Assembly (NCBI GenBank): GCA_963778025.1
Contig: CAVZTA010000005.1
Location: forward strand, 186,001-250,000
DNA length: 64,000 nt
Direction of reading: 5' to 3'
Source: CAVZTA01 sp963778025
Lineage (GTDB): Bacteria > Chloroflexota > Limnocylindria > Limnocylindrales > CSP1-4
A program made the position numbers and the translations under genes. Numbering within the stretch: position 1 is the first letter of the stretch; every line of letters starts with the position of its first letter. The notes under the pieces are model-generated. The model saw nothing but the letters and a program-made list of their open reading frames with translations. It was not told the origin of the DNA and ran no database searches. Positions 18,739-31,135 of this stretch are shown here, in pieces.

Positions 18739-19187
18739 ATCGGCAGGAGCACGAACAGCAGCGTCAGCGGCGCCGCGATGAAGAACGCATCGCGCACCAT
18801 CCGCATCGCCATCCGGCGGTCCGCCGACCGCGCGTCCTCGTCCACGACGCGGCGGCGGGCCGCCTCCTCGTCCCCGAAGTTCTCGAGCCCGGCGATCGCG
18901 AACCCGACGCAGAACTTGCGGCGTGCCTGCAGGAAGGTCGTGATGCTGCCCCACAGCGGGAACAGGACGAGCCCACGGGCGAGCTGCGGAGCATCGATGA
19001 GGAGGAGCACCGCGGCGAGCACGGCGGTGATCGCGAAGCCGACGTAGGCGCTCCGGCGCCGACGGGCGATCTCGTAGGCGCCGATGTTGCAGGTGCCCGG
19101 TCGATAGTCGGCGTCGAGGGGGCCGGCGGCGGGCTGGAGACCGCCGGCGGGCGGCGAGACGAGTGCGAGCGTATCCATCGCGGCCAT
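18735..19187 (-). CDS. Conserved-looking membrane protein with GTCNIGAYEI motif
   Basis: 150 residues. The N-terminus has a soluble stretch holding GTCNIGAYEIARRRR. A helix follows (AYVGFAITAVLAAVLLLID), then a second hydrophobic stretch, the segment QARRKFCVGFAIAGLENFG, and a last helix at the C-terminus (AAPLTLLFVLLPI). Cys residues occur once in each motif (TCNIG, KFCVG). It looks like a small three-helix protein of unknown function. The ORF is intact, with an Arg-rich cytoplasmic loop near residues 110-130. No operon partner on this strand is adjacent. Confidence 0.65.
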   Translation of the reverse strand: MAAMDTLALVSPPAGGLQPAAGPLDADYRPGTCNIGAYEIARRRRSAYVGFAITAVLAAVLLLIDAPQLARGLVLFPLWGSITTFLQARRKFCVGFAIAGLENFGDEEAARRRVVDEDARSADRRMAMRMVRDAFFIAAPLTLLFVLLPI

Positions 19188-19280
19188 CGTGGCACGGACC
19201 GCCGAAACGCGCCGCGCCGCGGGCCGTTCGGCCCACGATCACGGGCCGGACGGCCGCCGGACGGTTCCGTGGGACGCTTG

Positions 19281-19286
19281 TAGACT
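19281..19286 (+). promoter_or_regulatory. Possible -10 box of a leaderless CopC-gene transcript
   Basis: TAGACT lies nine bases before the ATG at 19296, which would place the transcription start at or next to the start codon. No convincing -35 is seen. No ribosome-binding site precedes the ATG, which fits a leaderless mRNA. Confidence 0.35.
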
Positions 19287-19295
19287 CGCGGCCGT

Positions 19296-19919
19296 ATGCA
19301 CCGACCTTCGCCTCGGGCCGTGCGACACGTGGTCGCTGCGCTGGCCCTCGTCACCGCCGTGATGGCGGCTCCGCTGTCCGTCCTCGCGCATGCCGAGCTC
19401 ACCGGCTCGGATCCCAAAGCCGATGCGACGCTGCCGGTCTCGCCCGAGACGATCACCCTCGACTTCTCCGATGACCTCCGGTCGAACAGCCATTTCGAGG
19501 TGCTGGACGACGCGGGGGCGACCGTCCTGACTGGCGAGCCCGATCCGGACGTCAAGGACCGCATGACCGTCGCCGTCACGACGCCGCTCGCACCTGGGCT
19601 GTATCTCGTGAAATGGACGACGGTCGCGACGGACAAGGACGTTGCGCGGGGGGAGTTCGCGTTCACCGTGGCGGAGTCCTCGCCCTCGCCGGCCAGCCCC
19701 AGCCCGACCGGCTCGACCGCCGCCTCGCCCAGCGCGAGCGCCTCGCCGTCCGCGTCGCCGACCGCTTCGCCGTCGGCCAGTCCCGCACCCAGCCCGTCCG
19801 GTGACGGCGGCCAGACGGGCGGCTCCGGCGGGTCCGACGTGGTGCTGCCGATCCTCGTCGCGCTGATCCTGGTCGGTGGCCTCGGCGTGTGGCTCGCACG
19901 CCGCCAGCGGCGCGCGTGA
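19296..19919 (+). CDS. CopC-domain secreted membrane-anchored protein
   Basis: 207 residues. Signal peptide (ALALVTAVMAAPLSVLAHA), with cleavage likely leaving the His of AHAELTGSDP at the mature N-terminus, as in copper-binding CopC proteins. The CopC beta-sandwich covers about residues 32-125 (ETITLDFSDDLR, YLVKWTTVATD, GEFAFTV). A Ser/Pro/Ala linker follows, then a C-terminal helix (VVLPILVALILVGGLGVWL) and a basic tail. It probably binds copper outside the membrane and passes it to the membrane protein encoded 16 bp downstream. The copper ligand set beyond His1 cannot be fixed from the sequence alone. Confidence 0.88.
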   Translation: MHRPSPRAVRHVVAALALVTAVMAAPLSVLAHAELTGSDPKADATLPVSPETITLDFSDDLRSNSHFEVLDDAGATVLTGEPDPDVKDRMTVAVTTPLAPGLYLVKWTTVATDKDVARGEFAFTVAESSPSPASPSPTGSTAASPSASASPSASPTASPSASPAPSPSGDGGQTGGSGGSDVVLPILVALILVGGLGVWLARRQRRA

Positions 19920-19935
19920 GCGGGCGATCAGGTCC

Positions 19936-21474
19936 GTGGACCGAACCGCACGCGCACTGACCCGAGCGGCGACCGCCGCCTTCGTGGCGGGCGCCCTGCT
20001 GGCCGCGCCCGCGATCGTCACCGCGCACGGTCTCAACGTCCAGTACCAGAGCCCGCTGCCACTGCCCGTCTATCTCGCCGGCGCCGCGGCCACCGTCGGG
20101 CTCTCGTTCCTGTTCGTGCTCCTGCGCGACGTCCGCGCGGAGCAGCCGGATCCGGGGCACCTCGTCCGTGTCCCCGCGCCGCTGCGGATCGCGGTCCGGG
20201 CGATCGGGCTCATCGGCTGGCTCTGGATCATCGTCCAGGGCATCGCCGGAGGCGACTCGGACGCGTCGGTGGCGACGCTGTTCCTGTGGGTCTACGGCTG
20301 GGTGGGCCTCGCCGGGCTGTCCGCGTTCGTCGGGCCGGTGTGGAACTGGCTCGACCCGTTCGCGACCCTCCATGACCTCGGGGCGGCCTTGCTGCGGACG
20401 CTGCGCATCCCATCCTGGGAGCCGGCCGAGCTGCCGCCCGCGTTCCGCGGCTGGCCCGCGGTGGTCGGCCTGTTCGTGTTCATCTGGCTCGAGCTCGTCC
20501 AGCGCGGCGGGCCCGCGATCCTGTTCGTCGTGCTCGTCGCCTACACCGGCTTCACGCTCGCGATGATGGCCCAGTTCGGGCGCGACGCCTGGCGGATGCA
20601 CGGCGAGACGTTCTCCGTCTGGTTCCGCGTGCTCGGCCGGCTGGCGCCGTTCGGGCCGGTGCCGGCGACCGAGACCGCGGATGACCCGGACGACGTGGAT
20701 CCCGATGCGGTCGATACGACCGTCCTGCGCCGCCGTCCGTTCGTGTCGGGGCTGCTGGAGTCCTACTGGCCGATGGCCGAGATCGTGCTGGTCGCCTTCG
20801 GCACGGGCTCGATCCTGTTCGACGGGCTCTCGCAGACGCGTCCGTACTTCGACCTGTTCGGCGCCCCGCAACTGCCGCTGGCGACCCTGCTCCTGGTCAC
20901 GTTCCTGGGCGTGATCGCGGGAGCCGCGGTCGCGGTCGCGCGTGGCGTGAGCCCGAATGCCATCGGCGCTGGCCTCCTGCCCATCGCGGTCGGCTATCTC
21001 ATCGCCCACTACCTGACGTACCTGCTGGTCGACGGCCAGCGCATCGTGATCGCGATCTCCGACCCGCTCCAGAACGGATCGAACCTGTTCGGCACGGCGT
21101 TCTTCACGCCCGTCTCCACGTTCCTCGCTCCGGGTCTGACCTGGACGATCCAGCTCGCGGCGGTCGTCGGCGGGCACATGCTCGGCGCGTGGGCAGGGCA
21201 CGTCGTCGCGGCACGCGACGCGGCCGAGGCACGGGGGGAGGCGGGATTCGCCCCCGGGGAGCCGGACGAGCCGGTCGCGCGGCGCCCCCAGCCCGCGGCC
21301 ACCACCGAGGCCGTCGCGGAGGGCACGTCGCGCGGCCTGCGCATGCGCGAGGTGCCGCTCGCGCTCGTGATGGTCGGCCTGACGACGCTCACCCTGTGGT
21401 CGCTGGGCCAGGCGATCGTCGTGACCCAGCCGGCCCAGCCGGCCGCGGCACTGCGAGGTCTCCTGGGCCTCTGA
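19936..21474 (+). CDS. Polytopic membrane protein of the CopC neighbourhood ('fenitrothion hydrolase'-like)
   Basis: About 512 residues from the GTG at 19936, with a signal-like first helix and roughly ten further hydrophobic segments. It begins AHGLNVQYQSPLPLPVYLAGAA after the signal, a pattern I associate with actinobacterial proteins often labelled fenitrothion hydrolase, a label with no support here. Motif-like segments are FLWVYGWVGLAGLSAF, GPVWNWLDPFATLHDLG and LIAHYLTYLLVDGQ with a His pair in helices. The His at the mature N-terminus, the His in the last helices and the CopC partner suggest metal handling, perhaps a functional analogue of CopD (inference). Starts 16 bp after copC. A longer in-frame extension to 19876 overlaps copC and is unlikely. 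Confidence 0.8.
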   Translation: MDRTARALTRAATAAFVAGALLAAPAIVTAHGLNVQYQSPLPLPVYLAGAAATVGLSFLFVLLRDVRAEQPDPGHLVRVPAPLRIAVRAIGLIGWLWIIVQGIAGGDSDASVATLFLWVYGWVGLAGLSAFVGPVWNWLDPFATLHDLGAALLRTLRIPSWEPAELPPAFRGWPAVVGLFVFIWLELVQRGGPAILFVVLVAYTGFTLAMMAQFGRDAWRMHGETFSVWFRVLGRLAPFGPVPATETADDPDDVDPDAVDTTVLRRRPFVSGLLESYWPMAEIVLVAFGTGSILFDGLSQTRPYFDLFGAPQLPLATLLLVTFLGVIAGAAVAVARGVSPNAIGAGLLPIAVGYLIAHYLTYLLVDGQRIVIAISDPLQNGSNLFGTAFFTPVSTFLAPGLTWTIQLAAVVGGHMLGAWAGHVVAARDAAEARGEAGFAPGEPDEPVARRPQPAATTEAVAEGTSRGLRMREVPLALVMVGLTTLTLWSLGQAIVVTQPAQPAAALRGLLGL

Positions 21475-21556
21475 CCCTCATGCCCACACGGCGGGCGCAA
21501 CGACCCGTGGCCACCGTACCGGTGGGAGCCATAGGCCGCGGCTAGCGGTCCGACCG

Positions 21557-22318
21557 CTACGGGTCCGGCTCGCGAAGCCGCACCGCCGAGAGCCGGCCGG
21601 TCCGCGGGTCGATCCACACGAGGCCCGGCCGGCGTGGCGCGGGCGTCCCGTCGATGAGCGCCCGGACCCACCCGGACGACGACCCGGGACACCGCGCACG
21701 GAGGACCGCCGGATACCTCGCGACGAGCGCCCGGTTCGCGGCGTTGTCGACCAGCACCCAGCACCAGGCCACGCGGTATGGCCGTCCGTGCCCGATGGCG
21801 ATCGCCAGCCGCTCGGCCTCCGCCACCTTGCGGTCCGTCGAGCGGGCACCGCCACCCACGTCGTCGAAGCGGTTCCAGATCTCCAGGATCGACAGCTCAC
21901 GAGCGACGTCGTCACGGAGCGCGAGATCCGCCGAGCGCAGCGGGTCGGCAGGACGGGTGGCGAGCTCGAAGCGAGCGGTTCGCGTGGTCCGGGCGCAGAT
22001 CCGAAGCAGGGCCTCCTGCGCGTCGAGGTGCCCGGCATCGTTGGGCTGTGGCCTGAGGTCCCGCGCGAAGGCCATCCCGAGCGGCCGCCCAAGGACCATG
22101 CCGAGCCGAACCCACACGATGAGCGGCGTGCCGGTCGCAAGCCCGCGTTCGATCTCGCTGATCCGTGACTGCTCGAGCCCGACGCGTTGGCCCAGCTCAC
22201 GCTGCGTCCAGCGCAGGCGTCGACGCGAAGTGCGCACCTCACGGCCCAGCGTGGTCGCGATGTTCCGTGCCTCGCGATCGCCCTGCACGAGCGCATCGCT
22301 CCGTCGCCGTCGGTCCAT
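21557..22318 (-). CDS. XRE-type helix-turn-helix protein
   Basis: 253 residues. The N-terminal helix-turn-helix (about residues 20-75) shows SRRRLRWTQRELGQRVGLEQSRISEIERG, split here as SRRRLRWTQRELGQRV plus GLEQSRISEIERG. The C-terminal 170 residues are a soluble domain without a motif I know (LSILEIWNRFDDVG, RVAWCWVLVDNAANRALVARYP); it may sense a ligand or, as in similar proteins, be a non-functional remnant of a larger fold. The ORF is intact. A 7-bp hairpin (21543-21559) straddles its stop and that of the convergent membrane-protein gene and may end both transcripts. Confidence 0.82.
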   Translation of the reverse strand: MDRRRRSDALVQGDREARNIATTLGREVRTSRRRLRWTQRELGQRVGLEQSRISEIERGLATGTPLIVWVRLGMVLGRPLGMAFARDLRPQPNDAGHLDAQEALLRICARTTRTARFELATRPADPLRSADLALRDDVARELSILEIWNRFDDVGGGARSTDRKVAEAERLAIAIGHGRPYRVAWCWVLVDNAANRALVARYPAVLRARCPGSSSGWVRALIDGTPAPRRPGLVWIDPRTGRLSAVRLREPDP

Positions 22319-22654
22319 GTCGAGCTCCGAAGGCGGCGGGCGCGCGACATGGTCGCACGAGCGGCTCGACCGCCACTCATCCAGGCGACGCGCACCGGTG
22401 CGAGCGTTATCTGGGCCGGTTCGTCGGCATCAGGCTCGTCGAAGCGGCCCTGGCCAGCCGCCGATTCCTCGCTGATCGTGCTCGATCCGGCGGCTCGCGA
22501 GGCGCGCCACGGGTGCCGCGCCGCCGATGAGGTCGCGGAACGCGCCGAAGTAACGCTCACACCGCTGCGGACCCGCCGCGTATCGCTCGCCGACCGGTAC
22601 GCCGGGCGAAGTACGGGATCCGCGCATCGCTCGTACCGGTACCAGCGCGCGGAG
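22319..22654. other. 336-bp intergenic region between carB and the XRE gene
   Basis: No gene is convincing here. It must hold the carB terminator and the XRE promoter, both read leftward. I see no T-tract hairpin and no clear -35/-10 pair. Short frames such as 22430-22627 lack a start signal and family features. Confidence 0.5.
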
Positions 22655-26175
<3,521 letters not shown>

Positions 26176-26183
26176 GACCGGGA

Positions 26184-27350
26184 TCACCGCCGGTCGTCCA
26201 GCCGTGCGATGAAGCGGTCGAACACGGCGAGCGCATCCAGCGGGCCGGGCGCGCCCTCGGGGTGGTACTGCACGGTCTCGATGGGCTTCGTGCGATGGCG
26301 CAGGCCCTCGACCGACCGGTCGTTCAGGTTGATCTGGCTCACATGGAACGGCGAGTCGCTGGCGAACGAATCGCCGATGACCTGGACCTCGTGGTTCTGC
26401 GCCGTGACCTGCACGTAGCCGGTGTCGAGGTCCTGCACGGGATGGTTCGCCCCGTGATGCCCGAACCGAAGCCGCTTCGTCTCCGCGCCGCCGGCGCGGG
26501 CGACGATCTGGTGGCCGAGGCAGATGCCCAGCAGCGGCCGCCCGTCGTCGACGATGGCGCGCGCCAGCGCGACCGGACCGTCGAGCCGCGACGGATCGCC
26601 CGGGCCGGGCGACAGGACGACGCCGCTCACGTCGTCGGCGAGCACCGCCTCCGGCGTCGCGGTATGCGGCAGGACCCGGACGCGCGCTCCGCGGCGGCGG
26701 AGCGAATGGACGATGTTCGCCTTCAGCCCGAAGTCGACGATGGCGACCAGCGGCCCGCGCTCGGTCGGATCGCCGACCTCCCGCACCGCGGCCGGCGACA
26801 CCTGGGCGACGAAGTCCTGGTCCTCCCAGCGCGGGACGGCGCGGGCGGCTTCGATCGCGGCCTCGACGTCCATCTCGCCGGGAGCGGTGACGATGCCGCG
26901 GAGGCAGCCGGTCGTGCGCAGGTGGCGCGCGAGCGCGCGCGTGTCGACCCCGGCGACCGCCGGGATCCCGTCGCCCCGCAGCAGCGTCGCGAGCTGCCGC
27001 GCGTCGTCGAGCACGGCCGCCGTGGCGTTGGCCACGATCAGCGCGCGAAGCCACGGATGCTCGCTCTGGTCGTCGTCGCGCAGCCGCCCGTAGTTGCCGA
27101 TGAGCGGGTACGTCATGACCACGATCTGACCCGCGTACGAGGGGTCGGTGCAGACCTCCTGGTACCCGGTCTGCGAGGTGTTCACGACGAGATCGCCACC
27201 GGACGCGACCGACGCGCCGAACGCGATGCCCGGGAACACCGTCCCGTCCTCCAGCGCGAGCAGCGCGGGCCCGGACGCGCCGATGCGGGGGTCGACCAGG
27301 GCGTCGGGTCGCGGGAGCGGGGGGATGACTCGGGGCGGTGGGACGATCAC
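26184..27350 (-). CDS. carA: Carbamoyl-phosphate synthase small subunit (glutaminase)
   Basis: 388 residues, intact. The N-terminal CPSase domain starts at PALLALEDGTVFPG, with NTSQTGYQEVCTDPSYAGQ typical. The C-terminal class I glutamine amidotransferase carries the nucleophile in GICLGHQIVA and the catalytic His/Glu in VQYHPEGAPG, so it should release ammonia from glutamine for CarB. A 27-residue Pro-rich N-terminal extension precedes the conserved start. The GTG start at 27350 overlaps the stop of a 19-codon leader ORF and has no ribosome-binding site of its own, suggesting translational coupling. Confidence 0.95.
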   Translation of the reverse strand: MIVPPPRVIPPLPRPDALVDPRIGASGPALLALEDGTVFPGIAFGASVASGGDLVVNTSQTGYQEVCTDPSYAGQIVVMTYPLIGNYGRLRDDDQSEHPWLRALIVANATAAVLDDARQLATLLRGDGIPAVAGVDTRALARHLRTTGCLRGIVTAPGEMDVEAAIEAARAVPRWEDQDFVAQVSPAAVREVGDPTERGPLVAIVDFGLKANIVHSLRRRGARVRVLPHTATPEAVLADDVSGVVLSPGPGDPSRLDGPVALARAIVDDGRPLLGICLGHQIVARAGGAETKRLRFGHHGANHPVQDLDTGYVQVTAQNHEVQVIGDSFASDSPFHVSQINLNDRSVEGLRHRTKPIETVQYHPEGAPGPLDALAVFDRFIARLDDRR

Positions 27351-27406
27351 GCCGCCGTCACACGAAACCCACCGGCCCCGGGGGCACGGTGGGCATGGTC
27401 CGACAT
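27347..27406 (-). CDS. 19-codon leader ORF coupled to carA
   Basis: ATG at 27406 with a perfect AGGAGG site 8 nt upstream (27415-27420); 19 codons (MSDHAHRAPGAGGFRVTAA), then TGA overlapping the carA GTG. CarA itself lacks a Shine-Dalgarno. The leader could couple or attenuate carA translation. Alternatively an indel separates it from carA and it is the true carA N-terminus; the conserved carA domain only begins some 27 codons later. Confidence 0.5.
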   Translation of the reverse strand: MSDHAHRAPGAGGFRVTAA

Positions 27407-27422
27407 CGAGATTGCCTCCTTC

Positions 27423-27462
27423 CCGGCCTCACAGGACCGGTACACCGGCCTCACGGGACCGG
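27423..27462. repeat. Two 18-bp direct repeats upstream of carA
   Basis: CCGGCCTCACAGGACCGG (27423-27440) and CCGGCCTCACGGGACCGG (27445-27462) differ at one base and are spaced 22 bp start to start, about two DNA turns. Each has CCGG at both ends, so each can also fold weakly. They sit between the lipoprotein gene and the carA leader, a fitting place for a regulator of pyrimidine synthesis. Confidence 0.6.
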
Positions 27463-27509
27463 CCACAAAGGGACTCGCCGGAGCGTAGCACGGTGCCGAT
27501 GGCGACGGC

Positions 27510-27911
27510 CTAGTGGTTCGCGCAGAGCGGGTTGTCGGGCGGGCTGCCGAAGGCGATCCGACCCTGGGCATCGATGCCGATGACGGTCAGACCGCCGTCG
27601 ACCCGCTGCACGCCGATGGGCAGCGCGACCTCGTCCGTCGGGCTCCGGACATCGAATGTCCAGGCGCCCGGCGCGAGCGGCAGCTCGAACGTGCCGCACG
27701 CCTCGATCTCGGTGTCGCCGATCGCCGGGCCGGTCCAGCGCACCACGACATGGCTGGAGTCCTGATTCCGGATGGCGAGCGTCGCGGTGGGTGCAGCCGT
27801 CGTGATCGAGAGGCCCGGAAGGCCGCATCCGGCCACGCCGGTCACGCCGACCAAGCTGGCCACGACCGCCGCGCGGGCGAGCGCCGCGCGCCGCCGTGGC
27901 ACCGGGCTCAC
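27510..27911 (-). CDS. Small lipoprotein
   Basis: 133 residues from a GTG whose G-T-G-A overlaps the stop of the LuxR gene. An Arg-rich N-terminus and hydrophobic helix (VVASLVGVTGVAGC) end in the lipobox VAGC, so Cys30 is the likely lipidated residue. The mature part (about 100 residues) looks beta-rich: HVVVRWTGPAIGDTEIEACG, LPLAPGAWTFDV, VALPIGVQRVDGGLTVIGID. Two further Cys are present, one near the end in NPLCANH. Function unknown. It is co-transcribed with the upstream regulator by position. Confidence 0.7.
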   Translation of the reverse strand: MSPVPRRRAALARAAVVASLVGVTGVAGCGLPGLSITTAAPTATLAIRNQDSSHVVVRWTGPAIGDTEIEACGTFELPLAPGAWTFDVRSPTDEVALPIGVQRVDGGLTVIGIDAQGRIAFGSPPDNPLCANH

Positions 27912-30900
27912 GCCACCGCGTCGCTGTCCGGTGGCGGCGGCGCATCCCGCCCCAGACCGAGGCGGTGCGCGATCGCCGCCGCCTCGGTCCGGCCCGACAC
28001 GCCGAGCTTGCCCAGGATGTTCGAGACGTGCACCGAGGCGGTCTTGCGGGTGATGAACAGCGCATCGGCGATCTGCTGGTTCGACCAGCCGCCGGCGACG
28101 AGCTTGAGGACCTCCAGCTCGCGCGCGGTCAGCCCGAGCGCCTCCGCTTCGGTGGCCGGTGTCGGACGGGACTCCGCGCCCGCCGGCGCGGACGTTCGGG
28201 TGAGATCCAGGCGCGCCTGACGAGCGAGCAGGTCGATCTCGGCGAGGAGCGGTGCCGCGCCCAGCCGGACGGCCGTCTCGCGGGCCATCGCGAACGCGGA
28301 ACGCGCCGCTTCGCGAGAGCCCCGGGACGCCAGGAGCGCCTCGCCCTGACGGGCTCGGCAGTACGCCGCCGGGAACGGGCGCTCCACGGCCTCCCACGCC
28401 TCCGCGGCGTCCTCCCATGCGGCCGGATCGGCGCCGTCGGGACCATCCAGGCGCGCCAGCTCCGCCCCGCACAGCGACAGGATCGCGAGCCCACGTCCCT
28501 CCCAGGCGGCGGGTGGGATCCGCTCGGGCGGCGGCAGGCGGGCCGCGATGCGCCGCGCGCGGTCGGTGGCGAGGGCCAGTCCCGCATCGTCATGGCGCGC
28601 CCGGGCGACGTCCGCGGCATCCGCCTCGGCCCGAAGCCCGAGCGCCGCGAGCCACGCGAGACCCGGATCCGGGACCGCGTCGTCCGCACCCAGCTCGAAT
28701 CCTTCGTCGACCGCGTCGCGTGCCGATGTGACGTCGCCGGCCCACACGGCTCGCTCCGCCACCGCGGCCAGGAGCGCCGGTCGGTACTCCGTCCCGCCGG
28801 TGGCGTCGTCGAGCCGCCGAGCCGTCTCGAGATGCTCCGCGGCGGCCTCCATCCGCCCCCGACAGGCATCCGAGCGGGCGCGGTTCACGTGGAGCCAGAT
28901 CGCCGCGCGACCGGCCGGATCGAGGTCGAGGCCCTCGTCGGTCATCCGCTCCGCTTCGTCCCAGCGACCCAGCGCGAACAGCGCCTTCGCCGCGCTGCCC
29001 CGCAGGAGATTGCCGTACGACCGCTCGACACCCAGCCGCCGGGTCTGGGCGATGCCGTCGAGACACACGTCGAGTGCCTCGCTGGGCCGGCCGATCCGGT
29101 CGAGCAACGCCGCGAGGTTCGTGCGCCCCAGGCCGATCCCCTCGACGCTTCCGAGCGCCTCGGCGATCGCGATCGCGCGGCGGAACGCGTCGAGCCCGGC
29201 CTCGACGTCACCACTCAGCGCCATGTCCCAGCCGAGCACGCCCAGCCCGATGGCCTCCTCGGCGTGACCGCCGACCCGTCGCGCAAGGTCGATCGCCTCC
29301 TCGGCGGCGATCCGCGAACCGTCGAGGTCGCCCGCGAACATCCGGAGGCCCGCGAGGTGCGCCAGCGCCCGCGCCCGCGCCGGCGTGGGCGGATCCTCGG
29401 GAAGATGCTCCATCGCGGCCTCGACCTCCGCGAGGGCCGCGGCGCGGTCGCCGCGCTCCCAGAGGATCCAGCGAAGACGCTCGTGGAGCAGCTCGGCGCG
29501 ATGCCGGTCCCCGGCCGCCTCGGCCTCGGCGAGCGCGGCCCGCGCGTCGCGGAGCGCCGGATCCAGGTCGCCGAGCAGTCCGGCCGCGTGGGCGCAGCGG
29601 TCGAGCAGCCCCACCCGGTCGACCGACACCAGCCGCTCCGGATCGGCGACCTGCGGCCACAGCTCCAGCGCCCGTCGCGCCGCGCGCAGCACCGCCTCGA
29701 ACGCGAACACCCGCTCGGCGGACCGAGCCGCCTCGACGAACGCCGGCAGCGCACGGCGCGCATCCCCGGCGCCATCCCAGTGCGCGGCAAGCTCCGCGGC
29801 GGGTGGGCGCGCCGCGCCGACGAGCGCATCCAGCTCCCGCGCGAACGCGGCGTGGAGCTCGCGCCGCTCGCCGGGCCCGAGCTGGTCACGGACGACCTCA
29901 CGGACCAGCGCGTGGCGGAACGCGTAGGACTCGATGCCGTCACGCCCTCGACGCGCGACGAGGACGCCGCGCTCCATGGCCTCGCGCAGCGCCGCGGCCA
30001 CCGTGCGGACCGGCGACCCCAGGACGTTCGCGAGCAACGTGTCGTCGAGCCGGCTGCCGGCGAGCGCGGCGGCACGGACGACGTCGGCGGTCGTTCCATC
30101 GAGCTCGGCGACGCGGACGGCGAGGATCTCGCGGAGACCCGGCGGGAGGGGCGCGTCGAGGACGGCTCCGAGCGCCGCCTGGCTGGCCAGCTCGCCGGTC
30201 CCCTCGCGAGCCGCGATCGCCCGGCCGACCAGCGCCTCGACGAAGAACGGGTTCCCGTCCGTGCGTTCCAGCAGCCGCTCGGTGAGCGAGCGCGGGATCG
30301 CGGCGTGGAGCAGCGCCTCGGCGAGTGTGTCCACCTCGGCGCGGTCGAGCGGCCCCAGCTCCAGGTGCTCCGCGCCGTCACGCTCGAGCTCCGCGAGCCA
30401 CGCGAGGATCGGGTGCTCGCCGATGAGGTCGTCGGTCCGGACGGAGAGCAGCGTCAGGAGGGGTGCGCGTCGCAGACCGCCGACGAGGTAGCGGAGCAGG
30501 TCGCGGGTCGCCGCATCGGACCACTGCAGATCCTCCACGACGAGGACGACCGGCGAGCGGCGCGTCAGCCGCTCGACCACGCTCAGCACGGCCTCGAACA
30601 GGCGCGCCCTGGCGCTCCGGTCCCGCTCGCCCGGGTCGCCGGCGACACGGAACGACTCCGCCGCGGGCCCGGACACGGCGCTCGGGCCGGCAGGCTCACG
30701 GCTCGCGAGCTCCGGCACGAGGTGCGCGAGCTCCGCGCGCGCCGGCCCGATCAACGCGGGGACCTCCGCGGGCTCGACGCTCCGCGTGAGGTCACGGAAC
30801 GCGGCGATGAGCGGCGCGTACGGCACGGCCGCTTCGCCGAACGCCAGGCACGCACCGGCCATGATCGTCGCGCCCATCGCCCGGGGCGCCGCGAGCGCGT

Positions 30901-31051
30901 GCTCGATCAGGCGGGTCTTGCCGACCCCCGCTTCGCCGCCGATGACGAGCGTCGCCGAGGTCCCGTCCCGGACGCGTCGGGCGGCGGCCTCGATGCGCGC
31001 GAGCTCGGGAGCCCGACCGACGAACACTGCGGGTCCGGCGAACTCGACCAC
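27908..31051 (-). CDS. Large LuxR-type ATP-binding regulator (LAL-like)
   Basis: 1047 residues, intact. N-terminal AAA/STAND ATPase: Walker A GGEAGVGKTRLIEHAL at about residue 38, Walker B VVLVVEDLQWSD near 165. A long helical middle (about 400-960) is rich in Ala/Glu/Arg pairs typical of TPR-like sensor repeats. The C-terminal LuxR/GerE helix-turn-helix shows LTARELEVLKLVAGGWSNQQIA and FITRKTASVHVSNILGKLGV. Proteins with this layout (MalT-like, LAL) bind an inducer through the repeats and use ATP to switch oligomeric state. The target is unknown. A 1096-aa plus-strand ORF covering it is an antisense shadow. Confidence 0.93.
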   Translation of the reverse strand: MVEFAGPAVFVGRAPELARIEAAARRVRDGTSATLVIGGEAGVGKTRLIEHALAAPRAMGATIMAGACLAFGEAAVPYAPLIAAFRDLTRSVEPAEVPALIGPARAELAHLVPELASREPAGPSAVSGPAAESFRVAGDPGERDRSARARLFEAVLSVVERLTRRSPVVLVVEDLQWSDAATRDLLRYLVGGLRRAPLLTLLSVRTDDLIGEHPILAWLAELERDGAEHLELGPLDRAEVDTLAEALLHAAIPRSLTERLLERTDGNPFFVEALVGRAIAAREGTGELASQAALGAVLDAPLPPGLREILAVRVAELDGTTADVVRAAALAGSRLDDTLLANVLGSPVRTVAAALREAMERGVLVARRGRDGIESYAFRHALVREVVRDQLGPGERRELHAAFARELDALVGAARPPAAELAAHWDGAGDARRALPAFVEAARSAERVFAFEAVLRAARRALELWPQVADPERLVSVDRVGLLDRCAHAAGLLGDLDPALRDARAALAEAEAAGDRHRAELLHERLRWILWERGDRAAALAEVEAAMEHLPEDPPTPARARALAHLAGLRMFAGDLDGSRIAAEEAIDLARRVGGHAEEAIGLGVLGWDMALSGDVEAGLDAFRRAIAIAEALGSVEGIGLGRTNLAALLDRIGRPSEALDVCLDGIAQTRRLGVERSYGNLLRGSAAKALFALGRWDEAERMTDEGLDLDPAGRAAIWLHVNRARSDACRGRMEAAAEHLETARRLDDATGGTEYRPALLAAVAERAVWAGDVTSARDAVDEGFELGADDAVPDPGLAWLAALGLRAEADAADVARARHDDAGLALATDRARRIAARLPPPERIPPAAWEGRGLAILSLCGAELARLDGPDGADPAAWEDAAEAWEAVERPFPAAYCRARQGEALLASRGSREAARSAFAMARETAVRLGAAPLLAEIDLLARQARLDLTRTSAPAGAESRPTPATEAEALGLTARELEVLKLVAGGWSNQQIADALFITRKTASVHVSNILGKLGVSGRTEAAAIAHRLGLGRDAPPPPDSDAVA

Positions 31052-31135
31052 CGTCGGCCGATGCTACCCGACGCTCGGCGTGCCCGGCGACGTAGCGGTG
31101 CGACCCGGCACCCAGGCTTGGAGCGCCGGACATGG

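Noticed and set aside
22430..22627. 65-residue minus-strand ORF between carB and the XRE gene
   Set aside because: No ribosome site, no helix or motif; treated as non-coding.
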